A stretch of DNA of 64,000 bases, from positions 783,629-847,628 of the forward strand of contig MNCI01019108.1 in assembly GCA_015680685.1 (NCBI GenBank), in the 5' to 3' direction. Below the pieces are notes generated by a model that saw nothing but the letters and a program-made list of their open reading frames with translations, searched no databases and was not told the DNA's origin. This DNA comes from Gnetum montanum. Taxonomy: Eukaryota > Streptophyta > Gnetopsida > Gnetales > Gnetaceae. Below are positions 44,456 through 54,793 of this stretch, in pieces; the first letter of the stretch is position 1; each line of letters starts with the position of its first letter. A program made the position numbers and the translations under genes.

Positions 44456-45012
44456 NNNNNNNNNNNNNNNNNNNNNNNNNNNNNNNNNNNNNNNNNNNNN
44501 NNNNNNNNNNNNNNNNNNNNNNNNNNNNNNNNNNNNNNNNNNNNNNNNNNNNNNNNNNNNNNNNNNNNNNNNNNNNNNNNNNNNNNNNNNNNNNNNNNNN
44601 NNNNNNNNNNNNNNNNNNNNNNNNNNNNNNNNNNNNNNNNNNNNNNNNNNNNNNNNNNNNNNNNNNNNNNNNNNNNNNNNNNNNNNNNNNNNNNNNNNNN
44701 NNNNNNNNNNNNNNNNNNNNNNNNNNNNNNNNNNNNNNNNNNNNNNNNNNNNNNNNNNNNNNNNNNNNNNNNNNNNNNNNNNNNNNNNNNNNNNNNNNNN
44801 NNNNNNNNNNNNNNNNNNNNNNNNNNNNNNNNNNNNNNNNNNNNNNNNNNNNNNNNNNNNNNNNNNNNNNNNNNNNNNNNNNNNNNNNNNNNNNNNNNNN
44901 NNNNNNNNNNNNNNNNNNNNNNNNNNNNNNNNNNNNNNNNNNNNNNNNNNNNNNNNNNNNNNNNNNNNNNNNNNNNNNNNNNNNNNNNNNNNNNNNNNNN
45001 NNNNNNNNNNNN
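44456..45012. other. Assembly gap (557 N)
   Basis: A run of N. All long frames crossing it are artefacts. Confidence 1.
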
Positions 45013-45044
45013 GGTTGAGTGTAGGGGTACCTCACCACTCATCA

Positions 45045-45261
45045 CTTTGTAAATAGGAATCACTTGAAAAGATGTGTCACAATTTTAATCTCCTTATAAC
45101 AAAGGATACACTGGGAGACCATTGCAAAATCCCATCACTAATGTTTTTGCTAAGTGAGTAGTGCTTGATGAGCTAATACCCAAGCAAAAAACCTCATCTT
45201 TCATTGACAATGCAACCTTCAAATAAGATCTCATCTCCTCACTTTAACAAATGATTACCAA
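45045..45261. other. Short spacer
   Basis: No recognised feature between the solo LTR and the E3 LTR. Confidence 0.4.
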
Positions 45262-46133
45262 TGACTAGTAAGTATACACTATGTCCAACCATACAAATCA
45301 CAAGCATGTAGTAGTGATCCAATTGGATTCTGCAAACTTAGTTCCTAAGTTTGTCCATAGTCAGAGACTATGAACCAAGGGGTCATGTGATCGTTGTCTT
45401 CCTAACTCACACTTGTGTGTGCTTTGCATATGGCTAAATGTGAGTTAAGGTATATGATATTTGTTTTTATATATATTATTTATATTTTGTATCTTAGGCT
45501 CTATATGGAAAGATGAATATTTAATAATTAACTATTTTAACTATCTAACTTGTTCTAAAGGCTAACTACCCTAACATAAGTAGTCATATCCACTTATCAT
45601 ACATATCCTAAACTAGTATTGCGCTATTAGGTATACCAAATGGTGACTACTGGGATTACCAAGTGTTATACATTATGCTCGAAGTGGTCATACTTATGTG
45701 TTTAGGATTATTACTTTAATTACTATGACATGGAATGTAAAATGCATTTAAAGTAAAGAGTCTGTAAGAAAGATTAAGCTAATCCAAGTGCTACAATGAA
45801 TACTAGAAATATAGACTTTATTTTTGTTCATGTGATGCATTCAAGTACATGACACTTGAATAAAATTCCATACAATTTCTTTCACTCATATTGTGGGTAC
45901 TCAGAGGAAAATATTCCAATTCTAGAAATGACAAACTACAAGAGCTTTGCTATGCTATTGACACAAGGTGCCATCAATGTGGTTGGTGCACAGATTTACA
46001 TAGGCTTAATTGCATCATTGTTAATGCTTCTATGTCAACATTGACACTTCTATGTCGATACATGTCACCATGTGTCAATGGGGATACATCAATGGGGCTG
46101 CATTGATGCAACCAATCTAATGAAGCTTCATCA
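45262..46133 (-). repeat. E3 3' LTR (about 872 bp)
   Basis: The left end TGACTAGTAAGTATAC is a decayed TGATGAGTGGCGAGGTA; the right end is CTTCATCA. Inside it follows the E2 LTR (CCAACCATACAAATCACAAGC against CTCAACCATACGAATATGAGC). Its U3 carries CCCCATTGATG- and TGTCGATA-like units (46020-46100), related to the CCCCATCGATG units of the E3 internal promoter. Confidence 0.75.
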
Positions 46134-46367
46134 TAACTCCATGATTGACTGAAAACTCATTCTCTAGTGAACAAAAGTAGGATCAAGATTTTTTACAAAA
46201 ATTAGAAAAGTATGGAAATTATTAATTGAAAAATGATACTTTTACAAAAATTTTAGGAGCTCCCTTTAAGCTATTGAAGATAAGGCAAACTCTCAAATAG
46301 AAGGTGGGGGCTCCTGAGGCACTGAAGGTCGTTCACCAGGCTCCTACACTTATAGTAGTGAAGGTGG

Positions 46368-49121
46368 CTAAGGTTGACTTGCTACTATTGCTACTGCTAG
46401 TAGAAGTTTGAAAGCATTTAGTAATACCTTCATCTTCTCCTCCTTGCCATGTGGGTCGTACGGAGTCCATGTAACTTCACCAATATGGGTTGGCGTAGGC
46501 ATATCCCATGGGCACGACATTGTAGGAAACATCTCTTTTATATTGACAAACCATGTTACAAATTGTTTATTTTTAATGTTGAACATCTTTACTAAGTTTT
46601 ACAACTCATGGTAGTTATTCATTTTGTTGGCCAGGTTCTCAACAACAAAAAGTTGATTAGTGAATCTGCTCCTATGAACTTCAAGCTCTATATTGGTTGT
46701 CTATAACTACTTCTTGATGTCCTTATTGTGCTTGAATTCTACCTCGTACAAGAGGTAGGGACTAGTCACTTACTTTTCCAACTCGGTCCTTGGCCTCCCT
46801 ACTATCAACATAGCCAAGTTTGCATAATAGAGGTTGGCAAGCTCCATGTACGTTATCATCTCCTTGATCTACAACTCCTTTAGGTAGATCTCTACCTTGT
46901 CATACACATTTAGGCCATCAAAGATTGGCTACCACACATCACCTCTTTGCTGGAGTTGCTAGAAGACCTCGTTCATATTCACCTTGACCAACTAGATTTC
47001 TTTCTCAACTTCTTTAAGGATCCCAACCTAGTCCTTGTAATGGTTCTTAACTCATTCAAATTTTAGGACCTTATTCTTCCAAGTGGCTACCTTGATGGTC
47101 ATTTTCTGACGAAGCACTCAAACTTTCTCCATTGAGAGATTTAAAATTTTTGCTATCAACCTTCTCAAATCAAGGTTTACCTTAGCTAGCTACTCCTACT
47201 ATTGTCAAATAAATTCAACCATTTGGTCCTTTTATTGTTCGACATTGCGTAGGCAATGAATATCCTTAGTGAGGACCAAGTTCTCCTTGTGGACTTGTGA
47301 TAGATCCTTATCGATGTTGAATGTCAAGGATTTTGACAATGTTGTGTCAAAGACTACAACCTCCTTTGCATTCTCAACCTCTCTGATTCTATGCTATAGT
47401 TGTTGGAAAGCTTCATCTTGTGTGAGGTTCAAGTTGAGAATGGCAAGGTTGGAGAGATGGGCTTATAAATCCGTAACTTTGGTAGCCAAATATTGATTTT
47501 TAGTAATGGTTTCCTATAGTTGGGCACTCACAATGAGGAGTTTGCCCTTTTTCTCCAATAGATGCAATTAGGTTATGATAATTTCATCTGGAAGATTAAA
47601 GACCTTTGAAAGCAGTTGCTCAGATCCCACCTATCGCTCCAACATTTCTTCATGTTGGGCTACGCTTAACTGACCACTTCTTACTCCTACAGATGTTTGA
47701 ATATCCACCATTGCAGTAGTGTCTAACATAGATACCATAGGAGCATTTAGGACTCTAGCTCCCCTATTGGTCACCACTTCTATCATTGTCTCTTGTCCTT
47801 GATGTTACATCACCAGGGCAATCACCCCCTTATCTTCCTTCAGGTGCATCAAGAAAGTCAGAAAATTCCTAGAGATTTCAGGGAATTCTTATCCAAGGAT
47901 GAATACTATAACTTCTTGGGTGATGGGATTTATTCTTGTAGGAACTTGAGTCCTTTGCATTGAGAACAGCAGGGTAGTCTCCTCCAACTAGTTGATGGTC
48001 ATGGTGATATCATTTAGATGGTAAACTACTATTCATGGATTTTCTAGAGTCATGTAGTAGTTGCAAGCACCTCTAGTATGGTTTCCTCTCTAGGTGATGG
48101 TGGTGGTGGCCTCTCCTCTTCCTACAACTTTGTGACTACTTTATCCTTCATCATCTTCTACTAGAATGCAATATGAGCATGACAGATTGTATCATTGGCC
48201 TAGAGTACTATGCCTCCTCTCTTGCAAAATTTTTTGATAAGGCATGGAAAGGGAAATGTCTTTCTTTCTTTTTCATTTTCCTTGAATTGCTTCTCTATCT
48301 CCACATAGATGAGTTATAGAAGGTTGAAATGGATTTTATCACTTAGAGTGGTGTGCAAAAAAGTGAAGAAACTTGTAATCTTGCTTGGCCTTACCATGGG
48401 ATTTAGGTGATAGGCTACAATCTTGAAATAAGTGCATTCCACCTTTGTAAGTACATTGTACTCCTTATGGTGCACCACATAGTAGCATTGGATCCATTCT
48501 TTCTTAGCTTCCGGGTTCACCTTGGTTGATATTTTTGCCAATATTCCCCTAGTATCGTGTAAACCAAGGGCCTTCACAATGGCCTCAACCAAGTAGGATA
48601 CAATGATATCTTGTTCCCCTAGTATCATGCAAATCGAGGACCTCCGCAATGGCCTCAGCCAAGTAGGATATAGTGATGTGTCTCCCTGCTAGTTGTTGTA
48701 GATTAGGTAAGTCTCCCCCATGTACCACTCTCCATTGAAGGAGAGAATGGGCCATATAGGAAACCCTTGTAGTTGAGTGCGAACTTTCTCAAGCTCTAAT
48801 TCCAAGAAGGATCCAAATTTTAGTTCTTGAAGACTTTGAATCTTCTTGGCTCAAATCTTCTCTAGGCAAGCCTTTGTCAATGTGACCTAAGTTAGGTCTT
48901 GGCCTTGGAACCTCATCTTGCCTAGATTGGCCAATTTTAATAGTGGGAATTTGTCAAACAGATTCCACTTAGAGCTCCTCTTAAAGAGGTCCCATTGCAT
49001 GGATTGGCTCAACCACTTATTCTTGGGGTTTTTGTTGCTATTGTTGGTCCCTCCCTCATCGTGGCTACTTCTCCCTTGGTTGGCAAGTTCCTCTTGTTGG
49101 TGCTTCCCTCTTTGGTGTCAT
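46368..49121 (-). pseudogene. E3 ORF2: accessory coiled-coil protein, decayed
   Basis: ATG at 49121 (MTPKREAPTRG). It parallels E1 ORF2: GEWYMGETYL, an open stretch (48314-48649) with IVKALGLHDTR, KEWIQCYYVVHHKEYN and FKIVAYHLNPMVRPSKIT, then FPFPCLIKKFCKRGG. A charged coiled-coil-like second half follows, and the end has CPWDMPTPTHIGE and KMKVLLNAFKLLL, matching E1 CPWDVPIPTQIDE. A 70 bp tandem duplication interrupts it near 48610. Stops are frequent. The first 120 residues are basic and proline-rich, which would suit a nucleic-acid-binding or nuclear protein; that is inference. No membrane helix. Confidence 0.6.
48540..48680 (-). repeat. Tandem duplication of ~70 bp inside E3 ORF2
   Basis: TTCCCCTAGTATCGTG to TAGGATACAATGATATC (from about 48544) is repeated from about 48614 as TTCCCCTAGTATCATG to TAGGATATAGTGATGTG. 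E1 has only one copy at the matching place, so the duplication is specific to E3. It shifts the reading frame. Confidence 0.75.
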
Positions 49122-49155
49122 CTGCAATCATAAACATAACCATGGATTAGTATTT
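49122..49155 (-). promoter_or_regulatory. Probable 3' splice site before ORF2 (E3)
   Basis: On the minus strand CTAATCCATGG, a T-rich tract and GATTGCAG come directly before the ATG. E1 has the same elements in the same order, so the acceptor was present in their common ancestor. Confidence 0.45.
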
Positions 49156-49549
49156 TAGTGTATAATCCTTAGTTTTTCTTATACCTTTCTTATTAGATTA
49201 GGTTACACTTAGGTTCATCTGTGATCTTGGTAGGTTCATTATTTTATTATTGTTTTATTCATTGGCTACCATAATTTTTTTGTGAGGTTTAACTTGGTTT
49301 GGAATAGGATTTTAATATTATTTTAATGATTAAACCTTGGGGAGTTATAAAAATTCCAAAAAATTTTCTATCATAAACCAAATGTTCATGACCCCCACGA
49401 CGTAAAGCTTACCTCCACAACCTAAGGGATTGAAGAACAAGATAAATTGGATGAGTGGTTTGCAAGTTAGGATGCATGGAAGATCTCTAAGCTCTAAAAA
49501 TGACAAAAACTCCTCTCTCATTTGAAAGAAAATGGTGAAAATTTGCTAA

Positions 49550-49670
49550 TTAGTGTGTATTTATAATATTTTTATGCTATGGTGATGAGGATGTGTTGAT
49601 GCATCCAGCTACATCGATGGGGATATGTCAATGTAGCTATGTGAAGCATTTTTCCATAATTAAAAAACTA
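49550..49670 (-). promoter_or_regulatory. Internal U3-like promoter upstream of ORF2 (E3)
   Basis: On the minus strand CTACATTGACATATCCCCATCG, ATGTAGCTGG and GATGCATCAACACATCCTCATC are followed by TTATAAATA (about 49558-49566). It aligns in order and spacing with the E1 segment at 9504-9610, but the unit is CCCCATCGATG rather than GAGGCCTCATC. The E3 LTR also uses the CCCCAT-GATG form. Confidence 0.5.
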
Positions 49671-51060
49671 AGTATTTCAAAAGAATTTGAGAATGAAATG
49701 AGAGCCCAAAGAAAGCTAGAAAAGCCTTGAAGGATGACAGAACATGGAAAAGGGTATAAGATTTTCTAGAAAAATAAGATGTGGAGGAGAATGAATATGC
49801 TGAGGCATTGCAAAGCTAGATGTTTATGTGATGAAATGATGGGATTGATTGCAAAATGACCAAGGAATAAGAAGTTTAACTAAACAAGACCAAGGAGTAT
49901 GCAAGTGGATCCTTCCTAGAGTAGGTTCATGCCATTAATTCCCTTGCATGCCCTCATACCAAGGAATCCATAGGCACCAAGGATGATAAACGACCATAGA
50001 CAGTTAAAAATCAAATCCACTCAAGAGATCATCAAAGGATAATGACATACCAAAATAGACTCATTAATTGACCATAATAGGAGGTAGTGAGGTGGTTGAT
50101 TACAAGAGTTTAGTGATGGGAGAGAGAAAATGACAATGGAGTATCGCATCTTGGTCACATGAAGTCCTTGTGGAGTGTGTGGTTAAGATGACAAGATACT
50201 ATTCCTTCCTCAACCAGAACCAAGTCTATCCACTTTTAGTGACTTCACATTATCATGTGTAGACTATTTGATCCCCAAGAATTCATGACCACTCCCACAA
50301 ATCAACCACTACTCCAAGTAGAGAAGAAAAAAGAAATAGAAAAATAGGAAGGGCCTTAGTTAGAGGGGTACCTTCAAGCATGGGTAACATGTATTTCTAG
50401 CCCCATAACCAGTTCTTATAGCCCATTATTGTATCTAAGGGATGTGCTTTCAATTCCCATGTTGTTGTGTTTTTTTTTTCATGGAAATCACACCATGCAA
50501 AGACATGGTTTCTATTTATGGTCAACAATAGGAGTGATGAGAGAACAATGAGAATACCCATAAAACTCAAGAAGGTATTTGGGTACAAAAGGTAACAAAT
50601 CCCCTCGAAGCCACATCCTTTTCCATTCCGCTTGGTCCATTCCAAGTTTGTTAAGTATCAACATCATTGATTCGTTTGTAAGTTGTACTTAGGAAAGGAC
50701 CTCATGCTTCCAAGAGAAAAACTACATAAGATATAGTGGAATGGGTGGATGACATGGACTCATTGCTTGATACCATCAGAAAATTAATGCTCCATTAATT
50801 AATGTCATCATCTAAAAATTAAAATCTAGTCATTTGATCAATCAATCCAAACATTAAGTATAGTTTTGAATAAACTTCCAGTGGTAGCAACTATGGCAAA
50901 AGCGTAAGATTCCTAATGAACAACAAATAAGAAAACAAGACATGAGGGAAAATAAACAGGGAAAAATATATAGAATAAGTTGCAAAATATTCAAGAAAAT
51001 TAAAAATGTATAAAGAACGATGTACAACAAAAAATTTGAAAAACTACGTAGTCGTCATAG
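49671..51060. other. E3 non-coding spacer
   Basis: Matches the E2 spacer (34440-35360) and, reversed, the E1 spacer (about 8100-8950). Landmarks are AGTGACTTCACATTA at 50239 and GGAAATCACACCATGCAAAGAC at 50479 (E2: GAGAATCACACCATGCAAAGAC at 35068). No gene. Confidence 0.6.
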
Positions 51061-51084
51061 AATCTTATAATGGATAGCCATCTT

Positions 51085-51593
51085 CCCCATGACTGAGTTG
51101 GGAGGAGATTCGAAAGATAGAATGTGCCTGGCCATCGGTTGAGGTGTCCCTACCACTAGTTATCCTTGGTTCAAGGAAAGGTTTCACTTATTGAATGTTG
51201 ACTAGCAATTGTTTGTTAAGGCTGGAAGGGTGGTAAATTATCATGACCCGAGATGGAAAAGTTACGTGCATAATATAAGGTCCTTCCCATAGTATTTGAA
51301 ATTTTTTGTGTTGTGGTACATGCATGGGATTCCAGTAAAGAATCTTATTCCCTGGTTGAAATTTAACTTTTCATATCCTTAAGTCATGACATTGTTTGGC
51401 GTGTGCCTTGTGCACTTCATTTATGGACAAGGCCACTAATTAGTTTTTGTCTAATGCATTTAATGTTATTAATCATTCTCTTTGGGCTAGACTTAAATTG
51501 AGGTTAAGTTCACAAGCCGTTGGAAGTGTATGAAACTCTACTTGGATTGGAAGAGCTGGTATTTTTCTATACACTAATTGCTTGCTTATAATT
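51085..51593 (-). pseudogene. E3 integrase C-terminal fragment
   Basis: Reads LHTL- and ELNLNLSLAQRE-like sequence, then ALDKN-LVALSINEVHKA, then KILYWNPMHVPQHKKF, ILWEGPY and a tail HSIFRISSQLSHGEDG. E1 (FELHTLSIASDLNLDL, VLYWTPHMYPRRKN) and E2 (HSLFQSSPFPFSHGGDG) match. Truncated at about 51593; the flanking sequence is unrelated. Confidence 0.75.
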
Positions 51594-52280
51594 AGTTTTT
51601 AGAGGGAAAGCCAAGTGGAGTTCTACTTTATTAATAGGTAAACTCTAGTGATACAAATAGATTGTAAAGACTCTCCTAAGAGAGAAGGTTTGGAAAGAAA
51701 CTAAAACAATTACAAAAAATCACTCAGGGTAAAGCAAACAGGCCAAAATCACTAAACAGAAAGCTGAAATACATAAAATACACTGGTGGTAAAAACATAA
51801 AAGTTAGTTGTCCAAGACTTGGTAATAATTAATATCGTTTTCAAGTAGAGAAAGTTATTCGGCCTATTCGTTAGTTTGACAAGATACATATTCTGACTAA
51901 CATTCTAACTTTGTTTTGGATTATATGATTTTATAATAGGATGCTCATAAATCTTTGGGAAGTTTTCCAACAAACATTCCACTATCATTCTTCAACATGA
52001 AACCATTTTATTTTATGTTTTAAAAATCCCTTTACTTATTCTTGCTACAATTTGAATAACAAATTTGATAAAGAAAAATGGAAATGCATTATTAACATTT
52101 ATATGCCTTTTATCTTTTTAGTGACTTTGATATTTCCAACTCTTCTAATTTTCAAAATTAATGAATTTTTTATAGTATCCTATAGATATTTGCTTAGTGG
52201 TAAGAATTTTGACTTGGTAACCTCATGTCATAGTTTCAATTCCATTGGGAAGCATTAAGTTACAAAGTAAAAAAAAAAAT
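51594..52280. other. AT-rich spacer, nothing recognised
   Basis: No coding frame, repeat or RNA gene that I can support between the truncated end of E3 and the LINE remnant. Confidence 0.4.
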
Positions 52281-52289
52281 CCATAAAAG

Positions 52290-53230
52290 GAATTCTAAAA
52301 TAGGTTTGAACGTATGAAAAAATTTCAGTTTTAGTAGAACTCACAAATCTATTCAAGATGATATCCCTTGGTGAATGCTCTTTGCTAATGATATTGTTTT
52401 GATGGATGAGTTTAAGAAAGTTATAGCTACATAAATGAAGGCTTGAGAAACATGTTAGCATGGAAAGAGTGAAGATTAAAATCCAACTTTTAGTGGAAGA
52501 GCAAAGATTAAAATCCAAAACCAAGAAAATAAGGACTCAAAAATCTATTCAAACTAATATCCCTTAGTGTATGCTCCTTGCTAATGATATTATTTTGATG
52601 GATGAGTTTAAGTTATGGCTATGTAAATGAAGAGTTTGAGAAACATGTTAGCATGGAATGATAGAAAAGCAAAGAATCCAAAAGCAAGAAATTTCTTGAT
52701 GTAAACAATTCAAATGATTAGCAATATGGAAGAAATGAACAATTCAAATGATTAGCAATATGGAAGAAATGAACAATTCAAATACTTAGCAAGATGGGAG
52801 AAATGACTAGATGCTATTGGTGTTATGTTATGAAATGGTAGCCTATCAAAAAGTTTTATGCTCAACCTGTGATAGCTTTAGGTTCAATGTGTGCATGTGG
52901 CAAAGATGCATATGCTAAGGTGGACATTGGATGTGACTAGGAAAGATCAAATAAGCTACACACTCTCTCTTATTGGCGAAAGTTTAGGAACAACAATCAT
53001 AGATGAGAAAATTAAGAAAAACATCTTCTTAGATAGTTTGGTCATGTGCTAAGAAGACAAAATAGAGAGATTACCTTATTGAAGTTGAGGAGAACTAATG
53101 AAGAGGTAGATCAAAACATGTTTAATTTGGATTTGATAGAAAAAGATCAAATTTAGGAGAACTTTGAAAATAGTCAACATGGATGAGAAAAATTAAGAAA
53201 ATCATTTTGGATGGTTTGGTCATTTGCTAA
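52290..53230 (+). mobile_element. RTE-type LINE remnant
   Basis: Two copies of the RT catalytic block occur: QDDIPW, stop, MLFANDIVLMDE (near 52340) and a similar block near 52545, both from the family form MLFADDIVLVDE with the second Asp position changed to Asn. Downstream, AKMHMLRWTLDVTRKDQI and SLGTTIIDEKIKKN (about 52900-53030) match the RTE signature MRMLRWMCGxTRxDKI and GVAPIxDKLRE, followed by a WFGHVLRR-type block twice (about 53036 and 53212). It is heavily decayed, with stops and frame changes. Confidence 0.7.
52704..52805 (+). repeat. Three tandem copies of a 34 bp unit
   Basis: AACAATTCAAATGATTAGCA starts at 52704 and 52738 in identical 34 bp units ending GGAAGAAATG. A third, diverged copy starts at 52772 (AACAATTCAAATACTTAGCA). 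It lies inside the LINE remnant and arose after its decay. Confidence 0.9.
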
Positions 53231-53244
53231 GAAAAACAAATAAT

Positions 53245-53520
53245 GTTCTAATTAAGGGAGATTCCCTTGCCTTGTTAAGAGGTAGATCAAAGGATACTTA
53301 ATTTACATTCATAAAGCAAGATATCCAAGATTTAACAAGATAGACCAAAGCATACTTAAGAAAGATTCCCTTGTCTTGTTAAGAGGTAGAGCAAAGCAAT
53401 ACTTAATTTACTTGCATAAAGATACCCTAGATTTAACAAGGTAGACTAAAGCATACTTAATTTACCTTCATAAAGCAAGATATCCAAGATCCTACACAAA
53501 GCAAGGTATCAAAGATTTTG
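53245..53520 (+). repeat. Diverged tandem repeats after the LINE remnant
   Basis: Units of CTTGTTAAGAGGTAGA, ATACTTAATTTAC, TTCATAAAGCAAGATATCC and AAGATTTAACAAG recur about two and a half times with a ~105 bp step. They probably come from a repeated LINE 3' tail. Confidence 0.6.
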
Positions 53521-54490
53521 GTATTAATGCTTATTTAGTGTGGCCCAAAAACTTCATGTAGTTAGGATAAGGCTATGATAAGGTAAGGATGATAACAATG
53601 ATGGGTAAATCTTACATATCCATTGCTCATCCTAATGGAGCACAAAATCTAGTAGAAATGATAGGTCTTGTAGATCCACTAATCAACACAAAATCTAGGC
53701 TAACCATAATCAATTTGACTATAAATACACTCAAGATAATACTTCAGAAAAATTCCCCTCCCTTTCAAAAATATGAGGCTTCCATATGGTGGTGAGCAAT
53801 ATCTAAATCCAAATCAATTTATACATTCACCCCTAAAAATATAACCAACTTGATATTTTAAAAAAACATTACACAAAAATATAACGGTAAACTGGAAATT
53901 ATTACCCTGTGAATTCCAAAGGAAGGAAATACAAGCCAGAACCCTTTTATTGTCTTATAATCTCAAATTTTAAAAGCAACACTGCATAAAAAGGAACCAG
54001 AGAGGATTCCTTGCCTTAGCCTTGAGTCCACGGTACCAAAACGCCCTCATTACCCAGTGTCTTCTTCTCTGAAGAACTAGCCCAAGTATACTTAATTTTA
54101 AAACTCGTCTGCACCCACAGCCTAGTTTTAACCCATACAAATTTATTCGTCCATGCAAACGCGTAAGGATTCTTTATTGGGAAAAAAGTAACAAAAGAAA
54201 CAATCAAACAAAAGGAACTCTGCCCCAATGTTTCGCTTTATACATATCGAAATGCCCAATTGATCCCAAATGTTAAAAAAGAATAAATTCATGTGAAGAC
54301 ACTCACATCTCACGTGACTGAGTTATGGCTTTAAAATAATTTTATTAAAGAATTCTCAATAAATGTAACTAAAAATTCAGTTTAAATTTAAAAATTTAAA
54401 AATGCACTAAAAAATGATGACTGGAACTGAACAAACGTTTACACAGCAAAATTACAACGCTAAAAACGAAGAACAATGTTTAACTTATAA
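53521..54490. other. Downstream flank of the GPX gene, nothing recognised
   Basis: About 1 kb with no supported gene. Overlapping minus-strand frames at 53970-54228 lack any family resemblance. Confidence 0.4.
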
Positions 54491-54495
54491 AAAGA

Positions 54496-54730
54496 GATTC
54501 TAGTACACCACGTGATCAGATTTTAAAGAGTAACAGAATCAAATATAGCATGCTGTATCTCCGAGTATAAAAATAATAGACTTTAACTTTAGCCAATATT
54601 ATTCCTTCAACACAAAAGATTCTAGTACACCCCGTGATCACATTTTACAGTCACACAATCAAATATCGCATACTATATCTCCGCCCATAAAAATAATAGA
54701 TGTTAACTTTAGCCAAATATCATTCCTTCA
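54496..54730 (-). repeat. ~122 bp tandem duplication just downstream of GPX
   Basis: GATTCTAGTACACCACGTGA to AGCCAATATTATTCCTTC (54496-54609) is repeated as GATTCTAGTACACCCCGTGA to AGCCAAATATCATTCCTTC (54618-54730), about 85-90% identical by eye. It lies 60-300 bases beyond the stop codon, so it probably falls in the 3' untranslated or polyadenylation region. Confidence 0.9.
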
Positions 54731-54793
54731 TACGATACAAACCCCTGGACTACTTGGGTCATCGGACCTCTACAGACACTATAACAGCCTGAA

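Larger units (their letters stand above)
44226..45044 (+). repeat. Solo LTR of the E2 subfamily, with assembly gap
   Basis: It starts TGATGAGACGCAG and ends CCACTCATCA, and is flanked by ATTTG (44221-44225) and CTTTG (45045-45049), a nearly intact 5 bp duplication. Bases 44456-45012 are N. The total span of 819 bp equals the E2 LTR length (816 bp), so the gap should hold only LTR sequence. With high CG content still present, it looks like the youngest insertion in the window. Confidence 0.85.
45262..51593 (-). mobile_element. E3: 5'-truncated E1-family element with ORF2
   Basis: Reads right to left: the last part of integrase (51593 down to 51085), a CCCCATGACTG tract, spacer, internal promoter-like segment (49550-49670), ORF2 (49121 down to 46368), degraded polypurine tract (46134-46150) and 3' LTR (46133 down to 45262). 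The 5' LTR, gag, protease, RT and RNase H are absent. It is the second independent copy of the ORF2 module, which makes comparison with E1 possible. Confidence 0.8.

Noticed and set aside
44308-45063. Long open frames on both strands
   Set aside because: They are produced by the N run of the assembly gap.
53589-53795. 68-codon ORF near the LINE remnant
   Set aside because: No recognisable motif, low complexity and surrounded by non-coding repeats.
53970-54228. Two overlapping minus-strand ORFs downstream of GPX, considered as an extra exon
   Set aside because: They lie beyond the GPX stop codon, have no splice signals joining them to GPX and no family resemblance.
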